A DNA stretch of 64,000 bases from Hyphococcus sp. (GCA_021776245.1 JAJFGF010000054.1:310001-374000); one strand, 5' to 3'; positions 34,091 through 43,398 are shown, counted from the stretch's first letter. Numbers and translations: made by a program. The notes: generated by a model from the letters alone, not told the origin.

Positions 34091-35830
34091 TTAATTGCCG
34101 GCGATCTGATCGAGCGCTTCATAGAGCGGCAATTCCCCGGCGGCGACTTTGGCGCGCGATGGCGCGGTCTGGCCGAGGCGTGCGCGATAGATCCAGAAAT
34201 TCGTCAGCACGGTTTCAACAAAGTCGCGGCTTTCCCTGTTAGGAATAGTCTCGATAAAGAGCAATGGATCGTCAATGTCCATTTTACGTTTCCAGCGGCG
34301 TAAATTGCCCGGCCCGCCATTATAGGCGGCTGCGAGATGGAAAAGATCGCCTTCAACGGCATTGTCCATAAGGTAACGTATATAAGACTGGCCAAGTTTC
34401 ATGTTGAATGCGGGGTCGTAAAGACGATCGCGGCCGCGCTGTTGGCGCAAGGAACGATCCTTTGCGATATAACTTGCCGTTCGGGGCATTAGTTGCATCA
34501 GCCCGCGCGCGCCAACACGGCTCGTTGCATCGGTTTTGAATTTCGATTCCTGGCGCATCAGCGCGTATAGGAGCGCCCGGTCGATCTTAAAGCCGTCTTC
34601 CGGCACATAGGCCGGCACGGGAAATAAGGAAGCTGCGTGATGCTTGCCGTCGCTTGCCAGCGCAATGTCGATTTGCGCTGCAGGAAAATCAAAAAGGGCG
34701 GCCACCGCGAGAATATCGTCGGCCATTTCGGGCGGCAGGTCGCCATTCGCCCAACGCAATTCCAGATCGGCATCGATTCTGCGTCCAGCCTTGGCCAGCG
34801 CGACAGCGCGCTTCACGCCAGGTTTCTCGGCGGCCAGAGATTCAAACTTCGCAGTCGTTATCGTCGGCGTTTCCCATTGATAGTCATGGTCTCGCCCGAG
34901 CTGCGCCAGCGCGAGCTGGCCGTAAAAGGTGAATGGAAAGGCGGCGGCAATTTCAAGATTTGGCGCGATGTCGGCGGCTGCGCCGGTGGCGAGCGCTGTA
35001 CGCGCGGCCCAAAAACCCGCGGCCGATCGAAGGCCGTCCTCCTGATAGGGAACTGCCGACATCTTGGTGAAATGGTTATGGGCGGTCGCGGCATCCCCTT
35101 TTCGAAAAGCAATTAACCCGCTGATCCAATGAGCGAGTACAGCGCTTTCGCCGTGACGCGCCGCTGCTTCGCCGGCGAGTTTTTCGGCCGTGTCCACATA
35201 GCCTTGATAATAGAAGCTCGCCGCAATCCATGATTGCATACGATCATGTTGGCGTTCCGTGATTACGCCGCGTTTCAAATGGCCGTCAATTTCCGTGCGC
35301 GCCCGCATGGCGCGGTTCTCGTTTGCGAGAAATCTTACGCGGCCTTCAATCCGCCGCAGGCGCGGTTTGCTGGTTTTTTGATAATCGGCGATGAGGTCAG
35401 GGTGCAGTTCCTTTTCCGTCGCTGAGCGCCATTTGCGTGAAATCGGACGCACCGGCGGCGACGCATTGCGCGGGCGGCGTTTCATCGCCAGACGGTAAAC
35501 TTTGTTTGCGTGCGGATGATCTGCGTAATAGGCCATCCACCGCTTCAATTCGGCGTAGCTTGAGCGATAGGCTGTGGGATGCATATAGCGTTGAAATTGT
35601 ACATAGCCGAGCAGGATGTCGTCGCCGAGAGCGTCAATTTTTGCGTCCGCCGCCGACCACCGTCCAGTCTCCTGCAGATCAAAGATTTCGCGGTAAAGAG
35701 CCGCATCTTGATCGCTCAAAACATGAATAGAATCAGTATGTTGCGCCGTCTCTTCGGCGGCAGCCGGCGGTGATGTCACAACCGCGCAACTCAACAAAAG
35801 CACAAGCGCTGAAGCGCGATAAATACTCAT
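34091..35830 (-). CDS. soluble lytic murein transglycosylase (Slt-like)
   Basis: About 579 residues with the start taken at 35830 (35833 is adjacent). A signal peptide (SALVLLLSCAVVTSPPAAA) sends it to the periplasm. Residues 30-400 are a long helical U-domain as in Slt70. The catalytic domain has LMRQESKFKTDATSRVGARG with the acid Glu near residue 428, then LMQLMPRTA and HLAAAYNGGPGNLRRW. It cleaves peptidoglycan glycan strands to 1,6-anhydro products. Convergent to the Tad operon; a perfect CtrA-type box lies 134 bases upstream of its start, so it may be expressed with pilus biogenesis. Confidence 0.9.
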   Translation of the reverse strand: MSIYRASALVLLLSCAVVTSPPAAAEETAQHTDSIHVLSDQDAALYREIFDLQETGRWSAADAKIDALGDDILLGYVQFQRYMHPTAYRSSYAELKRWMAYYADHPHANKVYRLAMKRRPRNASPPVRPISRKWRSATEKELHPDLIADYQKTSKPRLRRIEGRVRFLANENRAMRARTEIDGHLKRGVITERQHDRMQSWIAASFYYQGYVDTAEKLAGEAAARHGESAVLAHWISGLIAFRKGDAATAHNHFTKMSAVPYQEDGLRSAAGFWAARTALATGAAADIAPNLEIAAAFPFTFYGQLALAQLGRDHDYQWETPTITTAKFESLAAEKPGVKRAVALAKAGRRIDADLELRWANGDLPPEMADDILAVAALFDFPAAQIDIALASDGKHHAASLFPVPAYVPEDGFKIDRALLYALMRQESKFKTDATSRVGARGLMQLMPRTASYIAKDRSLRQQRGRDRLYDPAFNMKLGQSYIRYLMDNAVEGDLFHLAAAYNGGPGNLRRWKRKMDIDDPLLFIETIPNRESRDFVETVLTNFWIYRARLGQTAPSRAKVAAGELPLYEALDQIAGN

Positions 35831-35963
35831 CATCAAAACCTGATCTTTAGGTCGGGGCCAGCCTGTTGCTGCATTATCCAGCAATTATGCCCGGCGTCCA
35901 TGTGTGAAAAGTTAGCAACCCCGTTACACAGCCATATTACCGGTAACAATATCGTAACGACGG

Positions 35964-35978
35964 TTAACCCTCTCTTAA
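35964..35978. promoter_or_regulatory. CtrA-type box TTAA-N7-TTAA upstream of slt
   Basis: TTAACCCTCTCTTAA fits the CtrA consensus exactly, including the C after the first TTAA and the following CC. It overlaps the stop codon of the uracil-DNA glycosylase gene and lies 134 bases upstream of the slt start on the same (minus) strand. The second GTAAC-rich patch at 35942-35960 is also A/T-rich and may hold the promoter. Confidence 0.5.
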
Positions 35979-36779
35979 CCGCGCCTGCACTGCGAGCAGG
36001 TCATGCCAGGCTAGGCGTTTGTTTGCGGGTTGGCGCAACAGGAAAGCCGGATGAAAAATTGGCATAACCGGAATAGACCCGCCGTCGCTGGTGATAATCT
36101 CGCGCCATACGCCCCGTGCGCGCATGATGCCGGTAAGTCCGAGCAGGGCTTGTGTTGGCGCGCCGCCGGCAAGCAGCAGGACTTTTGGCTTCGTGATATC
36201 AATCAGACGATCAACAAAAGGCCGGCAAATTGACGTCTCAATCGGCGTTGGCGCGCGATTGCCGGGCGGCCGCCAATAAACGACATTGGAGATCAGGACA
36301 TTTTCTGTTCGTGAATGGCCAATAGCGGCAAGCATTTTATCCAACAATTGACCGGCGCGACCGACAAATGGCTTTCCAATGCGGTCCTCATCGCGCCCCG
36401 GCGCTTCGCCGATGACCAAAAGATCGGCGTCGGGGACGCCGTCTGCGAAGACTGTATTGCGCGCGCCAGCCTTTAGCGGGCACCCGTCAAATTCCGCAAC
36501 AGCCTGGTCGAGCGCCGCAAAACTATCGCAGGCCGCAGCGATGGTTTTTGCCGCCGCGATCGCTTCATCAGCGGGGATCGTGGGTGTTTGACTATTAAAG
36601 ACCGGCGTTGCGGTCTCGCTGACGGGTTTCGGCGCGGCGCGCGGCTTTGTCAGCGGCGCAGGCTTGTCCCCACCCCAGCTATGAAAATCTGCGGGCTGTG
36701 CAGCGACGGCCTCATCGACGCCCATTTCGGTGTACCAGCGCAATAGCGCTCTAGCTGCGTCTTTGTTAGAAATCTCCAT
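35964..36779 (-). CDS. uracil-DNA glycosylase family protein
   Basis: A 271-residue protein. The C-terminal 190 residues are a family-4/5-like [47 protein letters not shown] and [15 protein letters not shown]. It excises uracil from DNA in base-excision repair. Family 4 enzymes bind a [4Fe-4S] cluster with four Cys. I see single Cys residues in FDGCPL and TSICRPF and none as a close C-x2-C pair, so cluster binding is uncertain. The N-terminal 80 residues are a Pro/Ala linker after a short helix ([17 protein letters not shown]). Confidence 0.85.
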   Translation of the reverse strand: MEISNKDAARALLRWYTEMGVDEAVAAQPADFHSWGGDKPAPLTKPRAAPKPVSETATPVFNSQTPTIPADEAIAAAKTIAAACDSFAALDQAVAEFDGCPLKAGARNTVFADGVPDADLLVIGEAPGRDEDRIGKPFVGRAGQLLDKMLAAIGHSRTENVLISNVVYWRPPGNRAPTPIETSICRPFVDRLIDITKPKVLLLAGGAPTQALLGLTGIMRARGVWREIITSDGGSIPVMPIFHPAFLLRQPANKRLAWHDLLAVQARLREG

Positions 36780-36809
36780 GACAGCGGCTATTCTATCAGG
36801 ATTGGAACC

Positions 36810-37448
36810 CTAAACAGAAGACGCGATCATCACTTGGGCAAGATAGTAAAGCGGCAGTCCCCATAGCCTGTTGAAAAAATTCCGCTCAACAAACTGATCG
36901 CGCGCTACGGCAAGATCCGAAATCGCAAATAGCACAGCCCCGGCGGCCGCCGGCCAAAACGTTGATTCCCGCCCATCTGGCGCCGCGCTAAAACTGGCCG
37001 CGACCATCAGGGCGATGATAACGGCATATCCCGCCACCGGCCATCTGAAGGCGGCAAGATGCGGCCACAGCCGCCAAAGGAGCGCCGCCGCGACAATGGC
37101 CATACCCACAAATGCGAATACGGAAAGTCCCGAGATCGCTTGGGCGCTGGTTACAAAAGCGGCGATATAGGCGGCATGGCCCAATGCGAAAGCCGCCATG
37201 CCAGTGAGAAAACTTTTTCCGCATGTGGGAATTAATAAAACATCTCCGGCGAGACAGAAGACCAGCCCGGCAAGGATGAGTTGTCCATACCCGGTTTCTG
37301 CGGCGCCAGCAGCATAGGCCAACAACACAAAAAATATCGAGGCGGAGGGTTTCGTGACCCATTTCAATCGCTGGAGGCTGTAAAATTCAGCCAGCAGGAG
37401 GCCGCATACGCAAAATGCACAAGCTGTAATCAGGGCAAAATTTATCAT
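36810..37448 (-). CDS. lysoplasmalogenase (YhhN/TMEM86 family)
   Basis: A 212-residue protein with seven to eight transmembrane helices. The two conserved acidic sites of the YhhN family are present: FCLAGDVLLI and FAISDLAVARDQF, with Asp residues in the membrane core. Family members hydrolyse the vinyl-ether bond of lysoplasmalogens; the natural substrate in bacteria without plasmalogens is unclear. It lies 30 bases from the glycosylase on the same strand and may be cotranscribed with it. Confidence 0.85.
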   Translation of the reverse strand: MINFALITACAFCVCGLLLAEFYSLQRLKWVTKPSASIFFVLLAYAAGAAETGYGQLILAGLVFCLAGDVLLIPTCGKSFLTGMAAFALGHAAYIAAFVTSAQAISGLSVFAFVGMAIVAAALLWRLWPHLAAFRWPVAGYAVIIALMVAASFSAAPDGRESTFWPAAAGAVLFAISDLAVARDQFVERNFFNRLWGLPLYYLAQVMIASSV

Positions 37449-37553
37449 TAGAGCTGCTTCTCCAGCACAGGGCGCCGGTCAACATGGCTTTTTGTCGAGA
37501 TTTTTGCCAGAAACGCGGCTTGTCTGACAGACCTGAGAAAGAAAGCGACGATT

Positions 37554-39233
37554 ATGGTCAATGAAACGCCCGAACGGGAATCCATGAATTTTGATATCGT
37601 GATTGTCGGCGCGGGCCCGGCTGGCCTTTCGGCGGCGATCCGCCTGAAACAGCTAGCCGGTGAAAAAGGCAATGACGTCAACGTGGTGGTTGTCGAAAAG
37701 GGCTCGGAGGTTGGGGCGCATATTCTTTCGGGCGCAGTCCTGGATCCGAGTGGGCTGGATCAGCTGTTGCCTGACTGGCGGCAAATGGGCGCGCCAATTG
37801 AGACCCCTGTTGTTTCTGAGAGTTTTAAACTGATGGGCGCATCGGGTTCGGCGCCGCTGCCGGTTTTTGCAATGCCGCCGATGATCAAAAACCATGGTTG
37901 CTACATTGTTTCCATGGGCAATGTTTGCCGCTGGCTGGCCGAACAGGCTGAGGGTCTGGGCGTCGACATTTACCCGGGTATGGCCGCATCGCAACTTCTC
38001 TTTCGCGATGATGGAAGCGTCCGCGGCGTCGTTGTCGGCGAGATGGGTATTGGCAAAGATGGTCAGCCCAAGGACGGTTATGAACCGGGCATGGAGCTTA
38101 TCGGCAAATATGTCTTGATCGCCGAGGGCGTACGAGGTTCGCTCGCCCAGCAACTCATTACAAAATATGATCTTGAGGCGCAAAGCGACCCGCAAAAATA
38201 TGGCATCGGATTAAAGGAAATCTGGGAAATTACGCCGGAGAAAAGCCGGCCGGGCCATGTGCAACACACATTCGGCTGGCCGCTTGAAGATGATACGGGC
38301 GGCGGCTCGTTTTGTTACCACTATAATGACAACACAATTGCTCTCGGCTTTGTGGTCCATTTGAATTACAAAAATCCCTATCTTTACCCTTATGGAGAAT
38401 TTCAGAAATTCAAAACCCATCCCGAAGTCGCGGCGCTTCTTAAGGGCGGAAAACGCCTTGCCTATGGTTCGCGGGCAATCACCGAGGGCGGGTATCAATC
38501 CGTTCCCAAGCTTATTTTTCCTGGCGGCGCGTTGATTGGCTGTTCGGCGGGTTTCGTCAACGTTCCGCGCATTAAGGGAAATCACAATGCGATGCTGACC
38601 GGAATGATGGCGGCCGAAGCGGCGATTGAGGCAATTATCGCCGGCCGCGAAGGAGATGAGCTCACCGCCTATGCAAGCGCCTATGACGCTTCCAGCGTCA
38701 AGGCCGAACTGAAGAAGTCGCGCAATGCCAAGCCGCTTTGGACGAAATTCGGCACATTGATTGGCGGTATCGCCCTATCCGGTCTCGATTTGTGGACAAA
38801 TTCGATTGTCCCCGGGTTTTCGCTGTTTGGCACGCTGCATCATGACAAGACGGATGCGCAGGCGACCGAGCCGGCGGAAAAACATGAGGCTATTGATTAT
38901 CCCAAGGCCGATGGGGTCGTTACTTTCGACCGCCTTACAAATGTGGCGTTTTCCGCGACAAATCACGAAGAAGATCAGCCCGTGCATTTGAAACTTAAGG
39001 ATCCGTCAATCCCGATCGACGTTAATCTGCCGGTCTATGCGGAACCCGCGCAGCGTTTTTGTCCGGCGGGCGTTTACGAGGTGATTACTGATGACGGCGG
39101 CGCAAATCCGAAATTTCAGATTAATGCGCAAAACTGTGTTCATTGCAAAACATGCGATATCAAGGACCCGTCGCAAAACATTGTCTGGACAACCCCCGAA
39201 GGCGGCGGCGGGCCAAATTACCCGAACATGTAA
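37554..39233 (+). CDS. electron-transfer flavoprotein:ubiquinone oxidoreductase
   Basis: A 559-residue membrane-associated FAD/[4Fe-4S] enzyme that passes electrons from ETF (fatty acid and amino acid oxidation) to ubiquinone. The FAD-binding dinucleotide fold is IVIVGAGPAGLSAAIRL. The quinone and membrane-insertion regions follow, and the cluster ligands are C503, C528, C531 and C534 (RFCPAGVYEV and CVHCKTCDIKDP). The C-terminal PEGGGGPNYPNM is the family end. ETF alpha and beta genes are not in the window. The next gene starts 12 bases downstream. Confidence 0.95.
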   Translation: MVNETPERESMNFDIVIVGAGPAGLSAAIRLKQLAGEKGNDVNVVVVEKGSEVGAHILSGAVLDPSGLDQLLPDWRQMGAPIETPVVSESFKLMGASGSAPLPVFAMPPMIKNHGCYIVSMGNVCRWLAEQAEGLGVDIYPGMAASQLLFRDDGSVRGVVVGEMGIGKDGQPKDGYEPGMELIGKYVLIAEGVRGSLAQQLITKYDLEAQSDPQKYGIGLKEIWEITPEKSRPGHVQHTFGWPLEDDTGGGSFCYHYNDNTIALGFVVHLNYKNPYLYPYGEFQKFKTHPEVAALLKGGKRLAYGSRAITEGGYQSVPKLIFPGGALIGCSAGFVNVPRIKGNHNAMLTGMMAAEAAIEAIIAGREGDELTAYASAYDASSVKAELKKSRNAKPLWTKFGTLIGGIALSGLDLWTNSIVPGFSLFGTLHHDKTDAQATEPAEKHEAIDYPKADGVVTFDRLTNVAFSATNHEEDQPVHLKLKDPSIPIDVNLPVYAEPAQRFCPAGVYEVITDDGGANPKFQINAQNCVHCKTCDIKDPSQNIVWTTPEGGGGPNYPNM

Positions 39234-39244
39234 GGAGCGCCATT

Positions 39245-40987
39245 TTGTTGCGCGTTAAAATTTTATCATGTGCGTTTGCCGGGGCGGCGATGCTCGCTTC
39301 CGGTTGTGTTCATTATGAGCAAGAAGAAACGCTTATCGGCGACTATCTTTCCGGCCGTCTGGCGGCGCGCGAAAATAATGTTGACGCGGCAGCCGCCGCC
39401 TTCACAGGCGCTCAATCGGAGGCGCCGGGCGCCAAACAGATATTGCGCGATGCATTTTTCTTCCAACTCGCGTCGGGCCGCGTTGATAAGGCAATGTCGC
39501 TTGCTGAAAAACTCGCCAAGGACGAAGCGAGCGGCGATGACGGCCTTTCGCGCGTTGTCCTCGCTGCGCAGGCGATCAAAGCTGAAAAATATGCAAAGGC
39601 GCGCCGCCATTTAAATGGCGGCATTGAAAAGGGCTATCTCACTGCGCCGTCGATCATTATTGATGCATGGGCGCTCGCGGGCATAGAAGGCCCCGACGCC
39701 GCTTATGAGCTTTTGGACAAAACAACGGATGAAACCTTTCGCGGCTTCAATCCGCTGCATCAGGGATTGTTGGCGGAAAAGGCAGGCCGCGATGACGATG
39801 CCCGCTCGGCGCACCAGCTTTCGGTGATGACATTTGGCGGGCCAATTGGGCGAACCGCTTATGGCGCGTTTCTTGAGCGCGCCGACGACATAACGGCTGC
39901 GCGCGAATATTATGAATTGCTGGCGCGCGATCCGGGTCCCGGCAGAGAGATCGCGCGTCAAGGGCTCGCGCGGATCGACGCGGGCGCAGGGAATAATGCA
40001 TTTGCCGACACTAGCCCGACCAAGGGCGTCGCTATTGTGTTTTATTCGCTTGGCGCGGCAATTTTAGAACAGGCGGTCACGCAGAGAAATGCCGCTGAAC
40101 GCGCCGGCTTCAGGGTTGGCGCCGCGAATTACAATTTGCCGCTCGCTCTCACGCAAGTTGCGCTTTATCTTGATCCAACCCTTGATGAAGCGTTGCGCTT
40201 TGCCGGGTCAATACAAAATCTCTACGGCAATAACGATGCGGCGATCAAATTACTCTCGCGCATTCCTGCGTCGTCGCCCTACCACGAGCTTGCGCAAATC
40301 GAAATTGCAAACGGTCTTGTGGCGCAGGGCCGTGACGACGAAGCTATTGGGGTTTTGCGAAAGGCGGCGCGCCGCGGCGGAGAGGCGGCGGAAGCGCGTC
40401 TGGCGCTTGCAAGTCTCTACGCCTCGGATGGCCGCCATGGTGACGCCATCAAAGTTCTGGACGACCATATCGATGATTTGCCGGCAGATCCTGACGAAGA
40501 TGTGTGGCGATTTTATTTAGCGCGAGCGGCCTCGCTGCTTGAGATTGACGATTGGGAACGCGCAGAGGCGGATCTAAGGCGCGCAGTCGTGATCGCGCCA
40601 GAGCAACCGGCGGCGCTCAACTATTTGGGATATTCATGGGCTGAGCGCGGTATTAATCTCGAAGAGGCATTCGAGCTGATTGAAAAAGCGGTGGCGTTGC
40701 AGCCAAACTCCGGCGCCATTATCGACAGCCTTGGTTGGGCGCGTTATCAGCTCGGCGATTACGACGAAGCTGTCGGCCATCTTGAACAAGCCGCATCGAT
40801 TGAGCCGGGCGATCCGACCATTACCGACCACCTGGGCGACGTTTATTGGCGTCTGGGACGCAACATTGAAGCGCGCTATCAATGGCGCCGTGTGCTTGAA
40901 CTTGATCCTGCTGATGATCTTGAAACGGCAATTAAACATAAGTTGGTTGAGGGACTGCCGGACGCAGATAACGACGCTACCCAATGA
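39245..40987 (+). CDS. TPR-repeat outer-membrane lipoprotein
   Basis: About 580 residues starting at TTG 39245, seven bases after AGGAG; the frame is open further upstream but inside the previous gene. A lipobox LASGC (Cys near residue 20) gives a lipoprotein, and the mature protein has about ten TPR-like repeats (RGINLEEAFELIEKAVALQP, LGDYDEAVGHLEQAASIEP). TPR lipoproteins of this size often help outer-membrane assembly or polysaccharide export, but no specific partner is shown. It overlaps ispE by four bases. Confidence 0.85.
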   Translation: MLRVKILSCAFAGAAMLASGCVHYEQEETLIGDYLSGRLAARENNVDAAAAAFTGAQSEAPGAKQILRDAFFFQLASGRVDKAMSLAEKLAKDEASGDDGLSRVVLAAQAIKAEKYAKARRHLNGGIEKGYLTAPSIIIDAWALAGIEGPDAAYELLDKTTDETFRGFNPLHQGLLAEKAGRDDDARSAHQLSVMTFGGPIGRTAYGAFLERADDITAAREYYELLARDPGPGREIARQGLARIDAGAGNNAFADTSPTKGVAIVFYSLGAAILEQAVTQRNAAERAGFRVGAANYNLPLALTQVALYLDPTLDEALRFAGSIQNLYGNNDAAIKLLSRIPASSPYHELAQIEIANGLVAQGRDDEAIGVLRKAARRGGEAAEARLALASLYASDGRHGDAIKVLDDHIDDLPADPDEDVWRFYLARAASLLEIDDWERAEADLRRAVVIAPEQPAALNYLGYSWAERGINLEEAFELIEKAVALQPNSGAIIDSLGWARYQLGDYDEAVGHLEQAASIEPGDPTITDHLGDVYWRLGRNIEARYQWRRVLELDPADDLETAIKHKLVEGLPDADNDATQ

Positions 40988-41847
40988 TTGTTGAAAAGGC
41001 GCCTGCTAAAATAAACCTCTATCTTCATGTCGGCCCGTTGCGTCATGACGGGCTTCATGAACTGTCAAGCCTGTTTGTTTTTGCCGGGGAGGGCGATCGC
41101 GTTAGCGTTTCGGCAGCGACGGAATTGTCGCTTAAAATTGAAGGCCCATTTGCCGGGGCATTGTCCGGTTTGCCGCAGGAGAAAAATCTCGTCTGGCGCG
41201 CGGCGTCGATGCTGAGAGAAAAAACCGGCATTCATGAGGGTGCGGCGCTCTCGCTGCAAAAAAATCTTCCGGTTGCGTCCGGCGTTGGCGGCGGGTCTGC
41301 GGACGCCGCCGCAGCGTTGCGCGCGCTGATGAGATTGTGGCGGCCCGATTTGTCCGACGAAGCGCTTTTCGATCTTGCATTTGGGCTTGGCGCTGATGTT
41401 CCGGCATGCCTTGGCGCCGCGCCTATTTATGTATCTGGCGCCGGCGAGCAAATAAGGCCGGGCCCGTCATTGCCGCCCCTGTGGGTTTGTCTCGTCAATC
41501 CTGGCATCGACATGGCGACTGGCGCAATCTTTCAGGCATTTGACAATGTTCATCCTGCGCCGGCGCTTCCAGCAGCGACCATGGTTGAAGTCAGTGATTA
41601 TGAAAGGCTGGCGGCGAGCTTGAGATCGACGCGAAACGATCTGGAGCCAATCGCCAGAAATCAGGCGCCGGAAATAGACGATGTGATCGAATTCCTCGCC
41701 GATGAGCCCGGCGCCTTGATTGCGCGCCTGTCGGGGAGCGGCGCGACGTGTTTTGCGTTATTCGCTTCAGCCGCAGCTGCTGCAGCTGCTGCGGGCCGCG
41801 CCAGTGCAAGGGGTTGGTGGGCGTTGGCGTCGCCGATTTGCATATAG
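40984..41847 (+). CDS. ispE: 4-diphosphocytidyl-2-C-methyl-D-erythritol kinase
   Basis: A 287-residue GHMP-family kinase of the MEP isoprenoid pathway. The substrate-binding N-terminus is EKAPAKINLYLHV, the ATP-binding glycine-rich motif LPVASGVGGGSADAAAALRA, and the C-terminal motif LSGSGATCFALFASA. It phosphorylates CDP-ME to CDP-MEP. It is coupled to the TPR lipoprotein (ATGA overlap). The stop lies six bases before a repeat-rich noncoding stretch. A polyprenyl synthase further down uses the same pathway products. Confidence 0.95.
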   Translation: MIVEKAPAKINLYLHVGPLRHDGLHELSSLFVFAGEGDRVSVSAATELSLKIEGPFAGALSGLPQEKNLVWRAASMLREKTGIHEGAALSLQKNLPVASGVGGGSADAAAALRALMRLWRPDLSDEALFDLAFGLGADVPACLGAAPIYVSGAGEQIRPGPSLPPLWVCLVNPGIDMATGAIFQAFDNVHPAPALPAATMVEVSDYERLAASLRSTRNDLEPIARNQAPEIDDVIEFLADEPGALIARLSGSGATCFALFASAAAAAAAAGRASARGWWALASPICI

Positions 41848-41852
41848 CGGCG

Positions 41853-41879
41853 GCGAAAAAGTGCGTTCCGGTTTTTCGC
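41853..41879 (+). repeat. REP/RIME-like palindromic element, copy 4
   Basis: GCGAAAAA (41853-41860) and TTTTTCGC (41872-41879) pair around the 11-base loop GTGCGTTCCGG, which follows the GTG...GG pattern of copies 1-3. Outer arms are absent here. The right arm runs directly into the first unit of the 48-bp tandem array, suggesting the array grew from this element. Confidence 0.7.
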
Positions 41880-42180
41880 GTCCCGCGACCGCGAATGCGG
41901 TCAAAATCTTAGTCAGCGCGCCTTCGCGTCCCGCGACCGCGAATGCGGTCAAAATCTTAGTCAGCGCGCCTTCGCGTCCCGCGACCGCGAATGCGGTCAA
42001 AATCTTAGTCAGCGCGCCTTCGCGTCCCGCGACCGCGAATGCGGTCAAAACCTTAATCAGCGCGCCTTCGCGCGCGGGCCGCGAATGCGGTCAAAATCTT
42101 AGTCAGCGCGCCTTCGCGTCCCGCGACCGCGAATGCGGTCAAAATCTTAGTCAGCGCGCCTTCGCGCGCGGGCCGGCGCG
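41875..42180. repeat. tandem array of a 48-bp unit, six copies plus a fragment
   Basis: Units start at 41875, 41923, 41971, 42019, 42067 and 42113. Five are 48 bases and the fifth is 46; a degenerate partial copy follows to about 42180. Units 1, 2, 3 and 6 are identical; unit 4 has two substitutions, and unit 5 has a replaced left half. Each full unit contains the hairpin GACCGC-GAAT-GCGGTC (missing its left arm in unit 5). The open frames on both strands are by-products, because the 46-base unit breaks the 16-residue period. Copy-to-copy identity implies recent expansion, so copy number should vary between strains. Confidence 0.92.
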
Positions 42181-42191
42181 CGGCAAAGAAT

Positions 42192-42233
42192 CTAGATCAT
42201 CGGGCGATTCCTTTTATTTGCCCGATGATCTAG
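42192..42233. repeat. 14-bp perfect inverted repeat, possible terminator
   Basis: CTAGATCATCGGGC (42192-42205) and GCCCGATGATCTAG (42220-42233) pair perfectly around a T-rich 14-base loop. It ends the repeat locus after ispE. No U-run follows, so it may be a repeat arm or a transcript stabiliser rather than an intrinsic terminator. The CTAG ends are often rare in bacterial DNA, which makes it stand out. Confidence 0.75.
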
Positions 42234-42291
42234 GCTAACAGGCAAGCTGACAACAGCCGCGCCGTTCCAGTGCAGATAAAAGTGCAACAAG

Positions 42292-43398
42292 ATGACAAAT
42301 TCATTTGATGGGCCATTGATAACAGCCGTTGCTGTCTGGATTGTATTTCTGGTTTCCTTGACGGGCAGTCGCTTTGCTTCGCGTTCCGATAATCTCCCGG
42401 ATCACCCGAACCATCGGTCCAGTCATCAACGCGTCACGTCAAAGGCTGGCGGCTTTGCAATCATCGGCGGCTGGCTGGCGGGGATGTTTGTTGTCGGATC
42501 TTTTTCCGGCATTCCAGACACGGCAAGCCAGGCAACACTTCTAAGCGGCGTTGCATTTCTCGCCCTTGCCCTTGGTTTTGCCGATGACCGTATTCATTTG
42601 CCGCCGTCCTGGAAATTGATTGGACAGGTTGCGATTGCCGCGTTGTTCGTTGCCGCTTTTACCCCGCTTCAATCGGCGCCGGCGCCATTTTTCGGCGAAA
42701 TAATGCTTGGCTTCGCAGGGATTATAATAACGATCCTGTGGATCGTCGCCTTTATGAATGCGTTCAATTTTATGGATGGAGCCAATGGCCTTGCCGCTGG
42801 CAGCGCAGTCGTCGGGCTTTGCGGATTTTGCGTCATCGCCAGTTTTGCCGGCGCACCATTTGCGGCGATAGCGAGTTTTCTGCTGGCGGTTGCTGCTATG
42901 GGTTTCATGCCGTCCAATTTGTACCGAGGCGCGCTTTTTATGGGCGACAATGGAAGCCAGGCGGTGAGCTTTCTCATAGCGGCGCTTGCGGTGATAGCGA
43001 CGAACGCTTCGGATGGTCGGATCAGCGCGCTGATTGTGCCGGTTATATTTCTACCACTCCTTTTCGATGTATTCTGGACGCTTTCAAGCAGGATTATGCG
43101 GAAGCAAAATATTCTCTCCGCACACCGCGAACATTTATACCAGCTGTTAATCAGAACCGGTGCATCGCATATTCGCGTGGCTGTGATCTATATGACGTTG
43201 ACGGCGCTTTCGACGGCGGCCGCAATATTGATGTTGACGCTTGCGCCGGCCTTTCAATGGATCGCACCTGCAATACTGTGTACTTTTTTTGCCATAGGCG
43301 CATCGAAAATTCATGCAATTGCCCACCGTGAGGGATTGTTTTCCGAGAAAGAAGATAGCGCGCAGACGCCCTCTGCCGCAACTGAGCCGGCGCCTTAG
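42292..43398 (+). CDS. MraY/WecA-like polyprenyl-phosphate sugar-1-phosphate transferase
   Basis: A 368-residue inner-membrane enzyme with ten or eleven helices. The family motifs are present: LGFADDRIHLPPSWK (aspartate site), AFMNAFNFMDGANGLA (the NxxNxxDGxxGLA catalytic site) and FMGDNGSQ (nucleotide), with the cytoplasmic HREHLYQ histidine motif. It loads a sugar phosphate onto undecaprenyl phosphate for O-antigen or capsule synthesis. MraY proper is less likely since no peptidoglycan genes are nearby. A polyprenyl synthase follows on the other strand. The C-terminus has a polar tail. Confidence 0.88.
   Translation: MTNSFDGPLITAVAVWIVFLVSLTGSRFASRSDNLPDHPNHRSSHQRVTSKAGGFAIIGGWLAGMFVVGSFSGIPDTASQATLLSGVAFLALALGFADDRIHLPPSWKLIGQVAIAALFVAAFTPLQSAPAPFFGEIMLGFAGIIITILWIVAFMNAFNFMDGANGLAAGSAVVGLCGFCVIASFAGAPFAAIASFLLAVAAMGFMPSNLYRGALFMGDNGSQAVSFLIAALAVIATNASDGRISALIVPVIFLPLLFDVFWTLSSRIMRKQNILSAHREHLYQLLIRTGASHIRVAVIYMTLTALSTAAAILMLTLAPAFQWIAPAILCTFFAIGASKIHAIAHREGLFSEKEDSAQTPSAATEPAP

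Noticed and set aside
41720-42238. Open frames through the 48-bp repeat on both strands, reading as a 16-residue repeat peptide.
   Set aside because: The period of 48 is divisible by three by chance; a 46-base unit breaks the frame, no ribosome site is present, and the left end lies inside ispE.
42292-43398. Calling the membrane transferase MraY.
   Set aside because: No peptidoglycan (mur/fts) genes are adjacent, and the NAFNFMDGANGLA and HREHLYQ motifs fit the WecA/TagO side of the family better.
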